A DNA stretch of 64,000 nt from Hymenobacter plasmatis (GTDB taxonomy: Bacteria > Bacteroidota > Bacteroidia > Cytophagales > Hymenobacteraceae): assembly GCF_020711255.1 (NCBI RefSeq), contig NZ_JAJFAW010000006.1, positions 124,001-188,000 of the forward strand. The letters are read 5' to 3'. The notes under the pieces are model-generated. The model did no database searches, was not told where the DNA came from, and saw nothing but the letters and a program-made list of their open reading frames with translations. Each line of letters starts with the position of its first letter. The stretch's first letter is position 1. Shown here one piece after another: positions 1 through 7,333 of this stretch. The position numbers and the translations under genes were made by a program.

Positions 1-132
1 CATCCACCACTGGCTGAAGCACGATTTGGTAATGACACCATCCTTACTGGGCTGGTGGCCCCAGAAAAACAAGTACTTGACGCGGATACCCTGCGCCAGA
101 TGCTCAAGCAGCCAAGCGGTGGAGTAGAGCAT
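1..132 (-). CDS. NADAR family protein, N-terminal part only (runs off the left edge)
   Basis: Translating the minus strand from ATG at 132 gives 44 residues with no stop before the window edge. Residues KYLFFWGHQ, then ITKSCFSQWW, match the opening block of NADAR (DUF1768, YbiA-like) proteins, where an aromatic FFWGH segment is followed by a KxCxSQWW segment and later a TAEHxM motif, which would lie outside the window. NADAR proteins bind NAD/ADP-ribose-type ligands, and some family members remove ADP-ribose from guanine bases in DNA. An in-frame TAA lies upstream of the ATG, so the start is well bounded. The gene sits downstream of moxR on the same strand, separated by a dispersed repeat. 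Only the N-terminus is visible, so the subfamily cannot be given. Confidence 0.72.
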   Translation of the reverse strand, partial: MLYSTAWLLEHLAQGIRVKYLFFWGHQPSKDGVITKSCFSQWWM

Positions 133-163
133 GGTTTTTTGATTTAACAGTATTTACACTGAA

Positions 164-272
164 TGTCATGCCGAGCGGAGTCGAAGTATCTCTACCGTTT
201 CGTTGCAACGGTATTGAACGGCATTGATTACTATCGAGGTAGAGATGCTTCAGCTTCGCTCAACATGACGTT
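164..272. repeat. TCATGCTGAGC-family inverted repeat, copy A
   Basis: The left arm reads TCATGCCGAGCGGAGTCGAA and continues into GTATCTCTACC. The right arm, read on the minus strand, is GTCATGTTGAGCGAAGCTGA followed by AGCATCTCTACC. The arms flank a spacer containing GATTACTATCG. Similar copies lie near 4079, 21988, 35798 and 37704. This copy fills the space between moxR and the NADAR gene. Confidence 0.85.
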
Positions 273-290
273 TTAATGGCTCCTCGGATT

Positions 291-1331
291 CTACCGCGGC
301 ACTTCTATGGCCTGCATAATCTGCTTCACCACGTCATCGGGTGTGCTACCTTCTATCTCGCGCTCGGGCGTGAGCATGATGCGGTGGCGCAGTACGCTGG
401 GGGCCAGAAACTGCACGTCTTCGGGCGTCACAAAGTCGCGGCCGCGCAGGGCGGCCAGGGCTTTGGCGCCGTTGAGCAGGGCCAGCGAGGCGCGGGGTGA
501 CGCGCCCAGGTACAGCGATTTGTGGGCGCGCGTCTGGCCCACCAGCTTGGCGATGTACTCCAGAATATTGGGCTCGACGCGCTGTTGGCGCACTTGCTGG
601 CGCAGGGCGTGCAGGTCGGCGGCTGAAAGGATGGGCTGCACAGCCTCCAGGTTAGTGCTGCCCAGGCCGGCGTGGTGGCCGCTGAGAATCTGCACTTCCT
701 CGGCCAGCGTGGGGTAGCCCACGTGTAGCTTAAACAGGAAGCGGTCGAGCTGGGCTTCGGGCAGGCGGTAGGTGCCTTCCTGCTCCACGGGGTTTTGGGT
801 GGCCAGTACCAGGAAGGGCTCGGCCATGGAGTAGGCGGTGCCGTCCTGGGTCACGGTGCGCTCCTCCATCACCTCAAACAGGGCCGATTGCGTCTTGGCG
901 GGGGCACGGTTGATTTCGTCAATCAGCACCACGCTGGCGAAAATGGGGCCGCGCCGAAACTCAAAGTCGGACTTGTTTTGCCGGTAGACGGAGGTGCCCA
1001 GCACGTCCGAGGGCATCAAATCGGGGGTGAACTGGATGCGGCTGAAAGGTACTTCCAGAGTGCGGGCCAGCAGCTTGGCCATGAGGGTCTTGGCCACGCC
1101 GGGTACGCCTTCCAGCAGCACGTGCCCATCGGCCAGCACGGCGGTGAGCAGCAACTCCAGCAGCTCAGTTTGGCCCACGATGATTTTGCCGATTTCCTGC
1201 CGAATGGCGTCGGTTTGGGCCGTGAGGCGGGCAAAGTCGGTGCGCGGAGCGAAGGTTGCTTCGGGGGCGGCGGGTGCTTCTAGCGCGTCGATGACTGGAG
1301 TGGGGGAGAAGTATGGGGTTTCGTTTTCCAT
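291..1331 (-). CDS. MoxR family AAA+ ATPase
   Basis: A 346-residue MoxR-type AAA+ ATPase, a cytoplasmic chaperone-like ATPase thought to remodel or activate partner proteins, often with VWA or DUF58 partners. Walker A is GVPGVAKT at residues 75-82, Walker B is VVLIDEI at about 134-140 followed by the NRAPAK signature, and a sensor segment ATQNPVEQEG follows near 185. A longer reading frame begins with TTG at 1358 inside the preceding gene. I chose ATG at 1331, which lies 4 nt after the TAG of the upstream small gene and suggests translational coupling. The DUF58 partner usually found beside MoxR is not adjacent; a repeat and a NADAR gene follow instead. Confidence 0.95.
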   Translation of the reverse strand: MENETPYFSPTPVIDALEAPAAPEATFAPRTDFARLTAQTDAIRQEIGKIIVGQTELLELLLTAVLADGHVLLEGVPGVAKTLMAKLLARTLEVPFSRIQFTPDLMPSDVLGTSVYRQNKSDFEFRRGPIFASVVLIDEINRAPAKTQSALFEVMEERTVTQDGTAYSMAEPFLVLATQNPVEQEGTYRLPEAQLDRFLFKLHVGYPTLAEEVQILSGHHAGLGSTNLEAVQPILSAADLHALRQQVRQQRVEPNILEYIAKLVGQTRAHKSLYLGASPRASLALLNGAKALAALRGRDFVTPEDVQFLAPSVLRHRIMLTPEREIEGSTPDDVVKQIMQAIEVPR

Positions 1332-1335
1332 GGAG

Positions 1336-1599
1336 CTATAAGGTGCTGGCGTAGCCAATAAAAGTCTGGGCGGTTTCCTCGTCGGCGCAGGCGGTTAGCA
1401 GCCGCCGGTGCACGGTGCGGGCGTATTCGGTTGAAACTAAATTTCTAGATACCAGCATCAAATCTTGCAGCAATCCTGCATATTCGGCCCAGCCAATTCC
1501 CTTCATCAAAGCTTTTTCCTGGGGCGAGCCCCCACTCAAAAACAGGTCGGCGTCCCAATTAAATTTGAGCAGAATCATCAGCTTTTCGACGGTGAGCAT
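1336..1599 (-). CDS. Hypothetical protein, 87 aa, in the MoxR cluster
   Basis: An 87-residue soluble protein that I do not recognise. It has no signal peptide or membrane segment and looks mostly helical (LMILLKFNWDADLF near the start, ADEETAQTFIGYASTL at the end). It starts with ATG at 1599 and ends only 4 nt before the moxR ATG, so it is very probably co-transcribed with moxR. The preceding DUF4350 gene ends at 1751, leaving about 150 bp in which I see no terminator. Its place between DUF4350 and MoxR suggests a small accessory factor of this cluster, but that is inference. Confidence 0.7.
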   Translation of the reverse strand: MLTVEKLMILLKFNWDADLFLSGGSPQEKALMKGIGWAEYAGLLQDLMLVSRNLVSTEYARTVHRRLLTACADEETAQTFIGYASTL

Positions 1600-1750
1600 G
1601 CAGCAAAATCAGGGAGACAGGTGAGCAAGGAAGACAGTCGGATAGGTGAGTGAAGCCCGAAAAAGCGACTTTAAATCTGTTTAAAGGCGCTTTGTAGGAA
1701 TAGTACAATTAGATAAAAAGGCGGTTTCTGAGCTCAGTGCAATAAGTGAA

Positions 1751-3139
1751 TTAACGGCGCGCTTCCCGCCTAAAATCACTTAGCGCCCGGCTCAGTTGGA
1801 GAAGTTGCTGGTCGTTCATCTGGGGAGCGGTGCGGGCAAAATTCACCAGTCGCAGCAGCTCATCTACGCGCGGGCGGGGCACGCCCGACTTCTGGCTGAG
1901 CCGCTCGCGGAAGTCGGCATTGCCGAAATCGGGGCTGGTTTCCTGAAAACGGGTGCGCAGGTAGTCGAGAAACAGCCCAACTTTTTTCTCGGCAATAAGG
2001 GCGTGGTTACTGCCCTGGCGGTAGAGGCTGGCCACGGTGCGCGTGAAAAGCAGTGTGGTATTGGGCAGAGCCTTGATGGTGGGAATGATGCGCTGGCGGC
2101 GCCGGGCCGCCACGAGCACCAACAGCAGGGCGCCTACCAGGGTGAGGTAATAGGCTTGGCGCAGGGCATCGTGCGCAAATACCACGCGCAGCAAGGACTG
2201 CTCGCCGGCCCGCCCTTGCTTCTGGTACTCATCCCACCATGTGCGGCGGGCGGGCAGGTACGCCAGCGCTGCCGCCGCAAAAGCCGCCGAGCGGGGCCGC
2301 AGCAGGTAATAGTTGGTAAACGCCAGGGGTGCGCTGCACAGATAGAAATGCCCGCGGCCGTAATTGAGCTGGATGAATACCGCCCGGCCCTGCGCATCGG
2401 TGGCCAGGGTGAGCCCCACGCGGCCCGAATCAACCACAAAGCGCTCCGTTGCGCCGGAGCCTGGCAGGCGGATGTGTGCGTGCTGCAAGGCGGGGTTGGT
2501 GAAGCGAAGGTCTACCGAATCGACTACCGGAAAGCCGGCGGGGCCTTTATGGGTAGGCGGCTCGGTTTGGATAGTCGAATAGCCCAGCGTATCCCGGAGA
2601 AAGGGGAAATGGTCGCTGAAATTTTCAGTGGCAATGAAAACGTCATTGCCCAGGGCGGCGAAAGCCAGCAAGGCTCGCGCATCCGACGTGTTGACCCTAA
2701 AATCCGGGCTTATAAATAAGTAATTGGCTTTGCCCTCTCGGATAGGCGCTAAGGACACCCATTCCGCAGTAGGAGGAAGGGCGCTGGTATCAGCTCTTGA
2801 CGAAGGTTCGGCCGCAACCGTGTCGAAAGCTGATTTGCTGGCCGTGGTCTCACCTTGAGCCACCGTCGCTGAATCAGCAGAAGCATCTATAGCCGCGGGC
2901 TCGTCGCTTCCCGTGAGCTGGTTGTATACGGGCAGGCGCACGGTTTCGATGGAATCGGTGCCGAGCAGGTGCGGGAGCTGGTCGTAGAGCACAAAAGTGC
3001 CGTGCGGAATCTTGTCCTTGTTGATGTACGTGTGCGCCCAGTTGAGCGGCTTGGGGCGGTTGTATTCCAGCGCCACATAGCCCACAAACAGCAGCGCAAT
3101 GCCCAGCAGATAAAGCCGAAAGGTGGTGAGATGGAGCAT
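1751..3139 (-). CDS. DUF4350 domain-containing membrane protein
   Basis: A 462-residue protein with an N-terminal membrane segment (about residues 8-25, LYLLGIALLFVGYVALEY), a large extracytoplasmic DUF4350 region with the opening NKDKIPHGTFVLYDQLPHLL, a second membrane segment near residues 335-352 (LVGALLLVLVAARRR), and a cytoplasmic tail of about 110 residues rich in Arg. DUF4350 proteins in Bacteroidota are encoded beside MoxR, DUF4129 and SpoIIM-like proteins; their biochemical role is not known. The ATG at 3139 overlaps the stop of the preceding DUF4129 gene (ATGA), a sign of translational coupling. Confidence 0.88.
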   Translation of the reverse strand: MLHLTTFRLYLLGIALLFVGYVALEYNRPKPLNWAHTYINKDKIPHGTFVLYDQLPHLLGTDSIETVRLPVYNQLTGSDEPAAIDASADSATVAQGETTASKSAFDTVAAEPSSRADTSALPPTAEWVSLAPIREGKANYLFISPDFRVNTSDARALLAFAALGNDVFIATENFSDHFPFLRDTLGYSTIQTEPPTHKGPAGFPVVDSVDLRFTNPALQHAHIRLPGSGATERFVVDSGRVGLTLATDAQGRAVFIQLNYGRGHFYLCSAPLAFTNYYLLRPRSAAFAAAALAYLPARRTWWDEYQKQGRAGEQSLLRVVFAHDALRQAYYLTLVGALLLVLVAARRRQRIIPTIKALPNTTLLFTRTVASLYRQGSNHALIAEKKVGLFLDYLRTRFQETSPDFGNADFRERLSQKSGVPRPRVDELLRLVNFARTAPQMNDQQLLQLSRALSDFRREARR

Positions 3140-3990
3140 CAGGCAGGCAGCGTATTAGGCGAAACAATGGCCTCATGCCCAGTGGGCTGCTTGCTGGCCA
3201 GCAGCGCAGACACGGTGCGCTGGCCGGCCCGGGCTTGCTGGTAGAGGGCAGCATTTAGGCGCAGCTCGCCGTACCATACGTATTCAAACTGCCGGGTGGC
3301 CCCGCGAAAAGCCTCGCGCAAGGAACCCGCGGCCAGCTCAGCCAGGTAGGCGTGGTTGGTTTTGTCGGGTTGCCACTGGATGTGGCCGCGGACGGTGAGG
3401 TGCTTCAGCACTTCCAGGTAGCCCAGGCGCGTGGCCAAACGGAAGTTACCGGCCGCTTCGGCTTCGGCAATCCGGGCTGTGAAATCTACTTCGTGAATGT
3501 CTTCGGTGGTGGTATCGTAAGCCAGTCCGCGCCGCGCCGAACGCCCAAATGCTCCGGTAATGTCTACTTGCAACAGCTTGAGCACGGCGAAGGCGAGCAC
3601 CCCAAGCACGGCCGCGTAGAAGCCATATTTCCAGGCAAGTCTTGCGCCTGTGTGGCTGTTGGGGGAGGGCTTGCCCAGTAGCCGGCCCAGCCAGCGCCAC
3701 ACCCGGGCCCAGAAGGCGTCCCAGGCATCGGTGCTGGCGTCGGGCTCCACGTAGCGGAATTCGCGCTGGGCCTTCAGCTCGCGCAGGCGGGCCGCATCGA
3801 GCTGGCGGGTGGGCAGGGTGATGCTGCGGTCGGGCGGCAGTTGTTGCTGGGTATGCTTAGTGGTGGCAGGGGCGGGCGGCGAGCTGGCCGCGGTGGGCAA
3901 TGCCGCAGCCAGGCAAAGCGCCAATAGCGCGCGCCGGACCGGATTGCCCCGTTTGCTTAGGTTATATAGAATAGCTGCGATTCTGCGCAC
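3139..3990 (-). CDS. DUF4129 domain-containing membrane protein
   Basis: A 283-residue protein with an N-terminal hydrophobic export segment (RALLALCLAAALPTAAS, about residues 20-36), a periplasmic linker with the YVEP motif common in this family, one membrane segment near residues 125-143 (YGFYAAVLGVLAFAVLKLL), and a C-terminal DUF4129 helical domain containing HLTVRGHIQWQPDKTN. It begins the minus-strand run toward MoxR and overlaps the DUF4350 gene by ATGA. The start is uncertain: the only candidate near the signal segment is GTG at 3990. Function in the family is unknown; association with the MoxR/DUF4350 module is well established. Confidence 0.85.
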   Translation of the reverse strand: MRRIAAILYNLSKRGNPVRRALLALCLAAALPTAASSPPAPATTKHTQQQLPPDRSITLPTRQLDAARLRELKAQREFRYVEPDASTDAWDAFWARVWRWLGRLLGKPSPNSHTGARLAWKYGFYAAVLGVLAFAVLKLLQVDITGAFGRSARRGLAYDTTTEDIHEVDFTARIAEAEAAGNFRLATRLGYLEVLKHLTVRGHIQWQPDKTNHAYLAELAAGSLREAFRGATRQFEYVWYGELRLNAALYQQARAGQRTVSALLASKQPTGHEAIVSPNTLPA

Positions 3991-4078
3991 GCTGAGAAAG
4001 TGTCTGAAAATCTGGTTGGGGTTGGGCGCAAGGGCTGGGCGATTTGCGGCTTTTTTAGCTCAACTAATTCTATTCAGT

Positions 4079-4226
4079 TGTCATGCTGAGCCTGCGAAGC
4101 ATCTTATCGCCGATGAACAAATCGTTGAGCCGTGATAAGATGCTTCGCAGGCTCAGCATGACACGCGATTGGAGTATTAGTGACGCGGTAAAGATGCTTC
4201 GGCTGCGCTCAGCATGACGTTCTTTT
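4079..4226. repeat. TCATGCTGAGC-family repeat, copy B (three arms)
   Basis: The first two arms form a perfect dyad: GTCATGCTGAGCCTGCGAAG plus CATCTTATC, and its reverse complement ending at about 4152. A third arm in the reverse orientation (AAGATGCTTCGGCTGCGCTC then AGCATGACG) ends near 4219. The block lies upstream of the DUF4129 gene and downstream of the multispan protein gene ending at 4266. Confidence 0.88.
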
Positions 4227-4265
4227 AAGCGCAGGTAGCTTACCAAGAGCTGCGAAAGCTACTTC

Positions 4266-5261
4266 CTAATACTCGCCTTCCTCATCGGGGCGGAAGGTGT
4301 GGTTGCTCACTTGTGGCGCGGGCGTTTGGCCCAGCGAGTCCACCAGCTGGCGCAGGCCGATGCCGTCTTTGCGCTCCACGAGGTTGAAGTATTGAAACAG
4401 CATGGCCACCAGGGGCAGCACGGCCGTGAAAATCCAGCCCAACGCGTAGATGCTCATGGCGGCCACGCTCAGAATTTCGGAGTCAAAGCCAGGCAGCTTG
4501 AGCATGGTACGCACCACCATCAGGCCGTAGAAGGGAATGAGGAAAAGATAGTTCATCACGCCGGTGATGAAGGACATAATCATATAGAGGCCCAACGACG
4601 ACCACCACTTGCCCTTTATCAGGTAAAACGAGCGGCGCAGGGCAGCCAAAATGCCGTCGTCTTCCATCCAAAGAATGGGAAAATACAGCGTGAGGCAGAT
4701 GGCGGCCCAAAATGCAGGGAAGACGATGAGGAACACGAAGCCAGGGCCCAGCAAGGCCAGGCAGCCCATCAGCAGGCCGCCGCTCACGAGCATCAGCAGG
4801 CTTAGTACCAGCATGGCGCCCACCACCCGGCCCAGCCGTCGCCACACAAAGGCCCATACCTCGGCGGGCTTCACCGCTTCCTGGGCCGGGGTGTTGATGC
4901 GCACGCGCACAAAGGCGTACACTGTGCTCGAAAGCAGCAGAAACGCGGCCATGAAGCCCACCGTTGCCAGCCCAATTCCTAGCATCGACGTGATGGTAAA
5001 CGGGTTGTTGGGGAAAGTCTGGGTAATGCGCCCGCCGTGGGCGCTGGGCCCCGCCAGCGGTATCATCGACAGCACGTTGCTCACAAACAGCCCCATGCCG
5101 ATGCCCGCCAGCAGCGCGCCCGGCAGCACGAAATACACTAGGCACTTGAACAGCGGCCGAAATTGAGCCACCACAAATTCAAACGTGGCCCCGACTTTGG
5201 CGCCAAAATCCCGCTCTCGCCGAAAATCGGCCTCTTGGGTATAAGTAAGCTTTGCTTGCAT
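4266..5261 (-). CDS. Polytopic membrane protein of the MoxR/SpoIIM cluster
   Basis: A 331-residue integral membrane protein with about six or seven hydrophobic segments separated by short loops, a charged N-terminus (RRERDFGAKV) and a soluble C-terminal tail. It resembles the multispan proteins annotated as glycerophosphoryl diester phosphodiesterase membrane-domain-like, but no catalytic residues are visible and I assign no reaction. It follows the SpoIIM-like gene after 36 bp and is likely in the same operon. The fixed association with SpoIIM, RDD, DUF4129 and MoxR proteins suggests a role in a common envelope machine; that is inference. Confidence 0.75.
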   Translation of the reverse strand: MQAKLTYTQEADFRRERDFGAKVGATFEFVVAQFRPLFKCLVYFVLPGALLAGIGMGLFVSNVLSMIPLAGPSAHGGRITQTFPNNPFTITSMLGIGLATVGFMAAFLLLSSTVYAFVRVRINTPAQEAVKPAEVWAFVWRRLGRVVGAMLVLSLLMLVSGGLLMGCLALLGPGFVFLIVFPAFWAAICLTLYFPILWMEDDGILAALRRSFYLIKGKWWSSLGLYMIMSFITGVMNYLFLIPFYGLMVVRTMLKLPGFDSEILSVAAMSIYALGWIFTAVLPLVAMLFQYFNLVERKDGIGLRQLVDSLGQTPAPQVSNHTFRPDEEGEY

Positions 5262-5297
5262 ATGGGGTAGTAGGTGGTAGAAAAAGCAGGAGTAAGG

Positions 5298-6257
5298 TTA
5301 AGCCGCGGCTGCGGCCCCGAGGCGCCGCGCCAGCCGGATGGGGTACACAATAAAATACCAGCCAATGAAGGCCGCCGAGCCGCCGATGATGGCCAGGCTG
5401 GCCGCCACGGGCATTTCGGTGTGGCGCGTCACGAAGCCTTCCAGAAAGCCCGCCACCACAAAAATGGGCACCAGCCCAATGGCCAGCTTCAGGCCATCGC
5501 GCGCCGAGTGGCGGAAGGCCTCGGCCCGGCCGTAGGTGCCCGGAAACAGCAGCCCCCGCGCCATGACGAGCCCCGCGGCGCCCGCCACTATCAAGGCCGA
5601 GATTTCCAGCGTGCCGTGAATCCAGATGGTGAGCACCGAGGCGCGCAGCACGTGGTAGTGGTAGAAAAAGTACTGGAAAGAGCCCAGCATCAGCCCGGTG
5701 CGGAACAGCTGCACGAGCGTGCCTACGCCCAGGGTCACGCCCTGCACGAAGATGTTGAGTGCCACATAGATGTTGTTGGCCGTGATGCCCAGAAACATCA
5801 GCGTTTCGCCTTGCTGCTTGTACACGGCCATGGGGTCGCCCTTGCGGATGTTTTCGATGGTCTGGTTCACGTAAGTGTCGCCCATTATCACCCGCACAAA
5901 GGTGTCGTCGTAGGCCGCCGAAAGCGCCCCCAGAAACGTGAAGACCGCAAAGAGCAGCGCCGTGACGGCTAGCGTGCGGTGGTGGCGCGCCACCACCAGC
6001 GGCAGCTCCACGGCCCAAAACCGGGCAAAGCGCCCGCTACTCTCGCTCTTGTTGGCGTAGAGGCGCTGGTGCAGCTTGCTGGTGAGGTCGTTGAGGTAGG
6101 CGGTGGTAGGGGAGGCGGGGTAGAATGTTTGGGCATAGGCCAGGTCGTCGGTGAGGGCCACGAAGCGGGCGGCCAGCTCGTCAGGGCCGGCCGGGGGCTG
6201 CCGCTCGTACTGCTGCCAGCGCTCCTGGTTCTGGCGCAAAAAAACGGCTTCTCGCAT
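5298..6257 (-). CDS. Stage II sporulation protein M-like (SpoIIM) membrane protein
   Basis: A 319-residue protein with a cytoplasmic N-terminal region (begins MREAVFLRQNQERWQQYER) and six or so membrane segments from about residue 95, including HGTLEISALIVAGAAGLVMARGLLFP, a hallmark of the SpoIIM/DUF95 family. In non-sporulating Bacteroidota these proteins are encoded with RDD, DUF4129, DUF4350 and MoxR genes and their role is unresolved. It is the first gene of the minus-strand cluster and is divergent from the RDD gene, with about 250 bp between them that must hold both promoters. Confidence 0.9.
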   Translation of the reverse strand: MREAVFLRQNQERWQQYERQPPAGPDELAARFVALTDDLAYAQTFYPASPTTAYLNDLTSKLHQRLYANKSESSGRFARFWAVELPLVVARHHRTLAVTALLFAVFTFLGALSAAYDDTFVRVIMGDTYVNQTIENIRKGDPMAVYKQQGETLMFLGITANNIYVALNIFVQGVTLGVGTLVQLFRTGLMLGSFQYFFYHYHVLRASVLTIWIHGTLEISALIVAGAAGLVMARGLLFPGTYGRAEAFRHSARDGLKLAIGLVPIFVVAGFLEGFVTRHTEMPVAASLAIIGGSAAFIGWYFIVYPIRLARRLGAAAAA

Positions 6258-6508
6258 TGCTTGAATTTGAAGGGCTTAAAGATAGCGAGCCGCTGTCAGC
6301 GGGCCGCATCCCGTTGGGCTACTAACCGGGGCCTTTTGCATTATTCTTAAAGCCTGCCCATCGTGGGTTTTCAGCCTGTCAAAATTCTCGCAGCACTTGA
6401 GTAACACCGCCGCGCGACGCCACTACGGGGTAGGTCCGGTGGCCGTGCCCAGCATCCATCGGTTAAGCCCTATTTTGCGGGTCTGAAAGCTTTCTACCTC
6501 CTTATTGC

Positions 6509-7249
6509 ATGAGCACCATTCGCGTTCACACCGCCCAAAACGTCACGCTTGAGTACGAAGTCGCCGGCCTGGGCGACCGCATCGTAGCTACCATTATCGA
6601 CTACGTGGTGCTGGGCGCCTGGGTGTTTGCCTGGATGATGGTGCCCGCCGCCTTAGCTATTTCGGGCCGCCATTCTTCTAGCCAATTGTCCGGCGTCGCC
6701 ATGATTTTGGTGTTTGTAGTTGCCTATGCTCCCCTGCTTTTCTACAATCTGGTGTGCGAGGTTTTCTTCAATGGCCAAAGCATCGGCAAAAAAGCCATGA
6801 ACATCAAGGTGATGCGGCTCGACGGGACGGCGCCTCGTATCGGCGACTACCTGCTGCGCTGGCTGCTGCGCATTATCGACCTGCAGTTTGCTGGCCTGGT
6901 GGCCATTATCACCATTGCAGCCAACGGCCGGGGGCAGCGCCTGGGCGACCTGGCGGCCGGCACCACGGTGCTCAAGCTGCGGCCGCGCACGCAGTACCGC
7001 TCGCCCCTGGCCGAAGCCGGCCCCGTGGCAGGCTACCAGGTGGTATTTCCGGAAGCCGCCCTGCTCGCCGACCACGACGTGGCCCTGGTGCGCCAGCTGA
7101 TGCAGCAGGCCAGCGCCCGCCAAAACTACCAGCTGCTGAACGAGCTGGCCAATAAAGTGAAGTCCATCACCGGCATCCGCACCGACCTGCAGGACGCTCC
7201 CTTTCTGCAAACCATCCTGCGCGACCACGCGCACTTAGCCACCAGTTAA
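6509..7249 (+). CDS. RDD family membrane protein
   Basis: A 246-residue protein. The N-terminal portion carries the RDD signature region (EYEVAGLGDRIVATIIDYVVL, residues 14-34), with the first membrane span about 23-48 and a second span near 65-85. The conserved GQSIGKKAMNIKVMRLDG segment follows, then a further hydrophobic stretch and RGQRLGDLAAGTTVLK, which closes the family domain. The last 75 residues are soluble. RDD proteins have no agreed function; some act in ion or osmotic homeostasis. It is divergent from the SpoIIM-like gene and shares a bidirectional terminator with the convergent DUF4394 gene. Confidence 0.9.
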   Translation: MSTIRVHTAQNVTLEYEVAGLGDRIVATIIDYVVLGAWVFAWMMVPAALAISGRHSSSQLSGVAMILVFVVAYAPLLFYNLVCEVFFNGQSIGKKAMNIKVMRLDGTAPRIGDYLLRWLLRIIDLQFAGLVAIITIAANGRGQRLGDLAAGTTVLKLRPRTQYRSPLAEAGPVAGYQVVFPEAALLADHDVALVRQLMQQASARQNYQLLNELANKVKSITGIRTDLQDAPFLQTILRDHAHLATS

Positions 7250-7275
7250 AAGAGGTTGAGCTGATTATTAAACCT

Positions 7276-7311
7276 AAAAAAGCCTTCCTGCACGTGCAGG
7301 AAGGCTTTTTT
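7276..7311. terminator. Bidirectional rho-independent terminator
   Basis: A perfect 36-bp palindrome: A6, GCCTTCCTGCAC, GTGCAGGAAGGC, T6. It lies between the convergent RDD (+) and DUF4394 (-) genes and has a T-tract on either strand. Confidence 0.93.
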
Positions 7312-7333
7312 TAGCTCGGGAAATCCCAGATGG

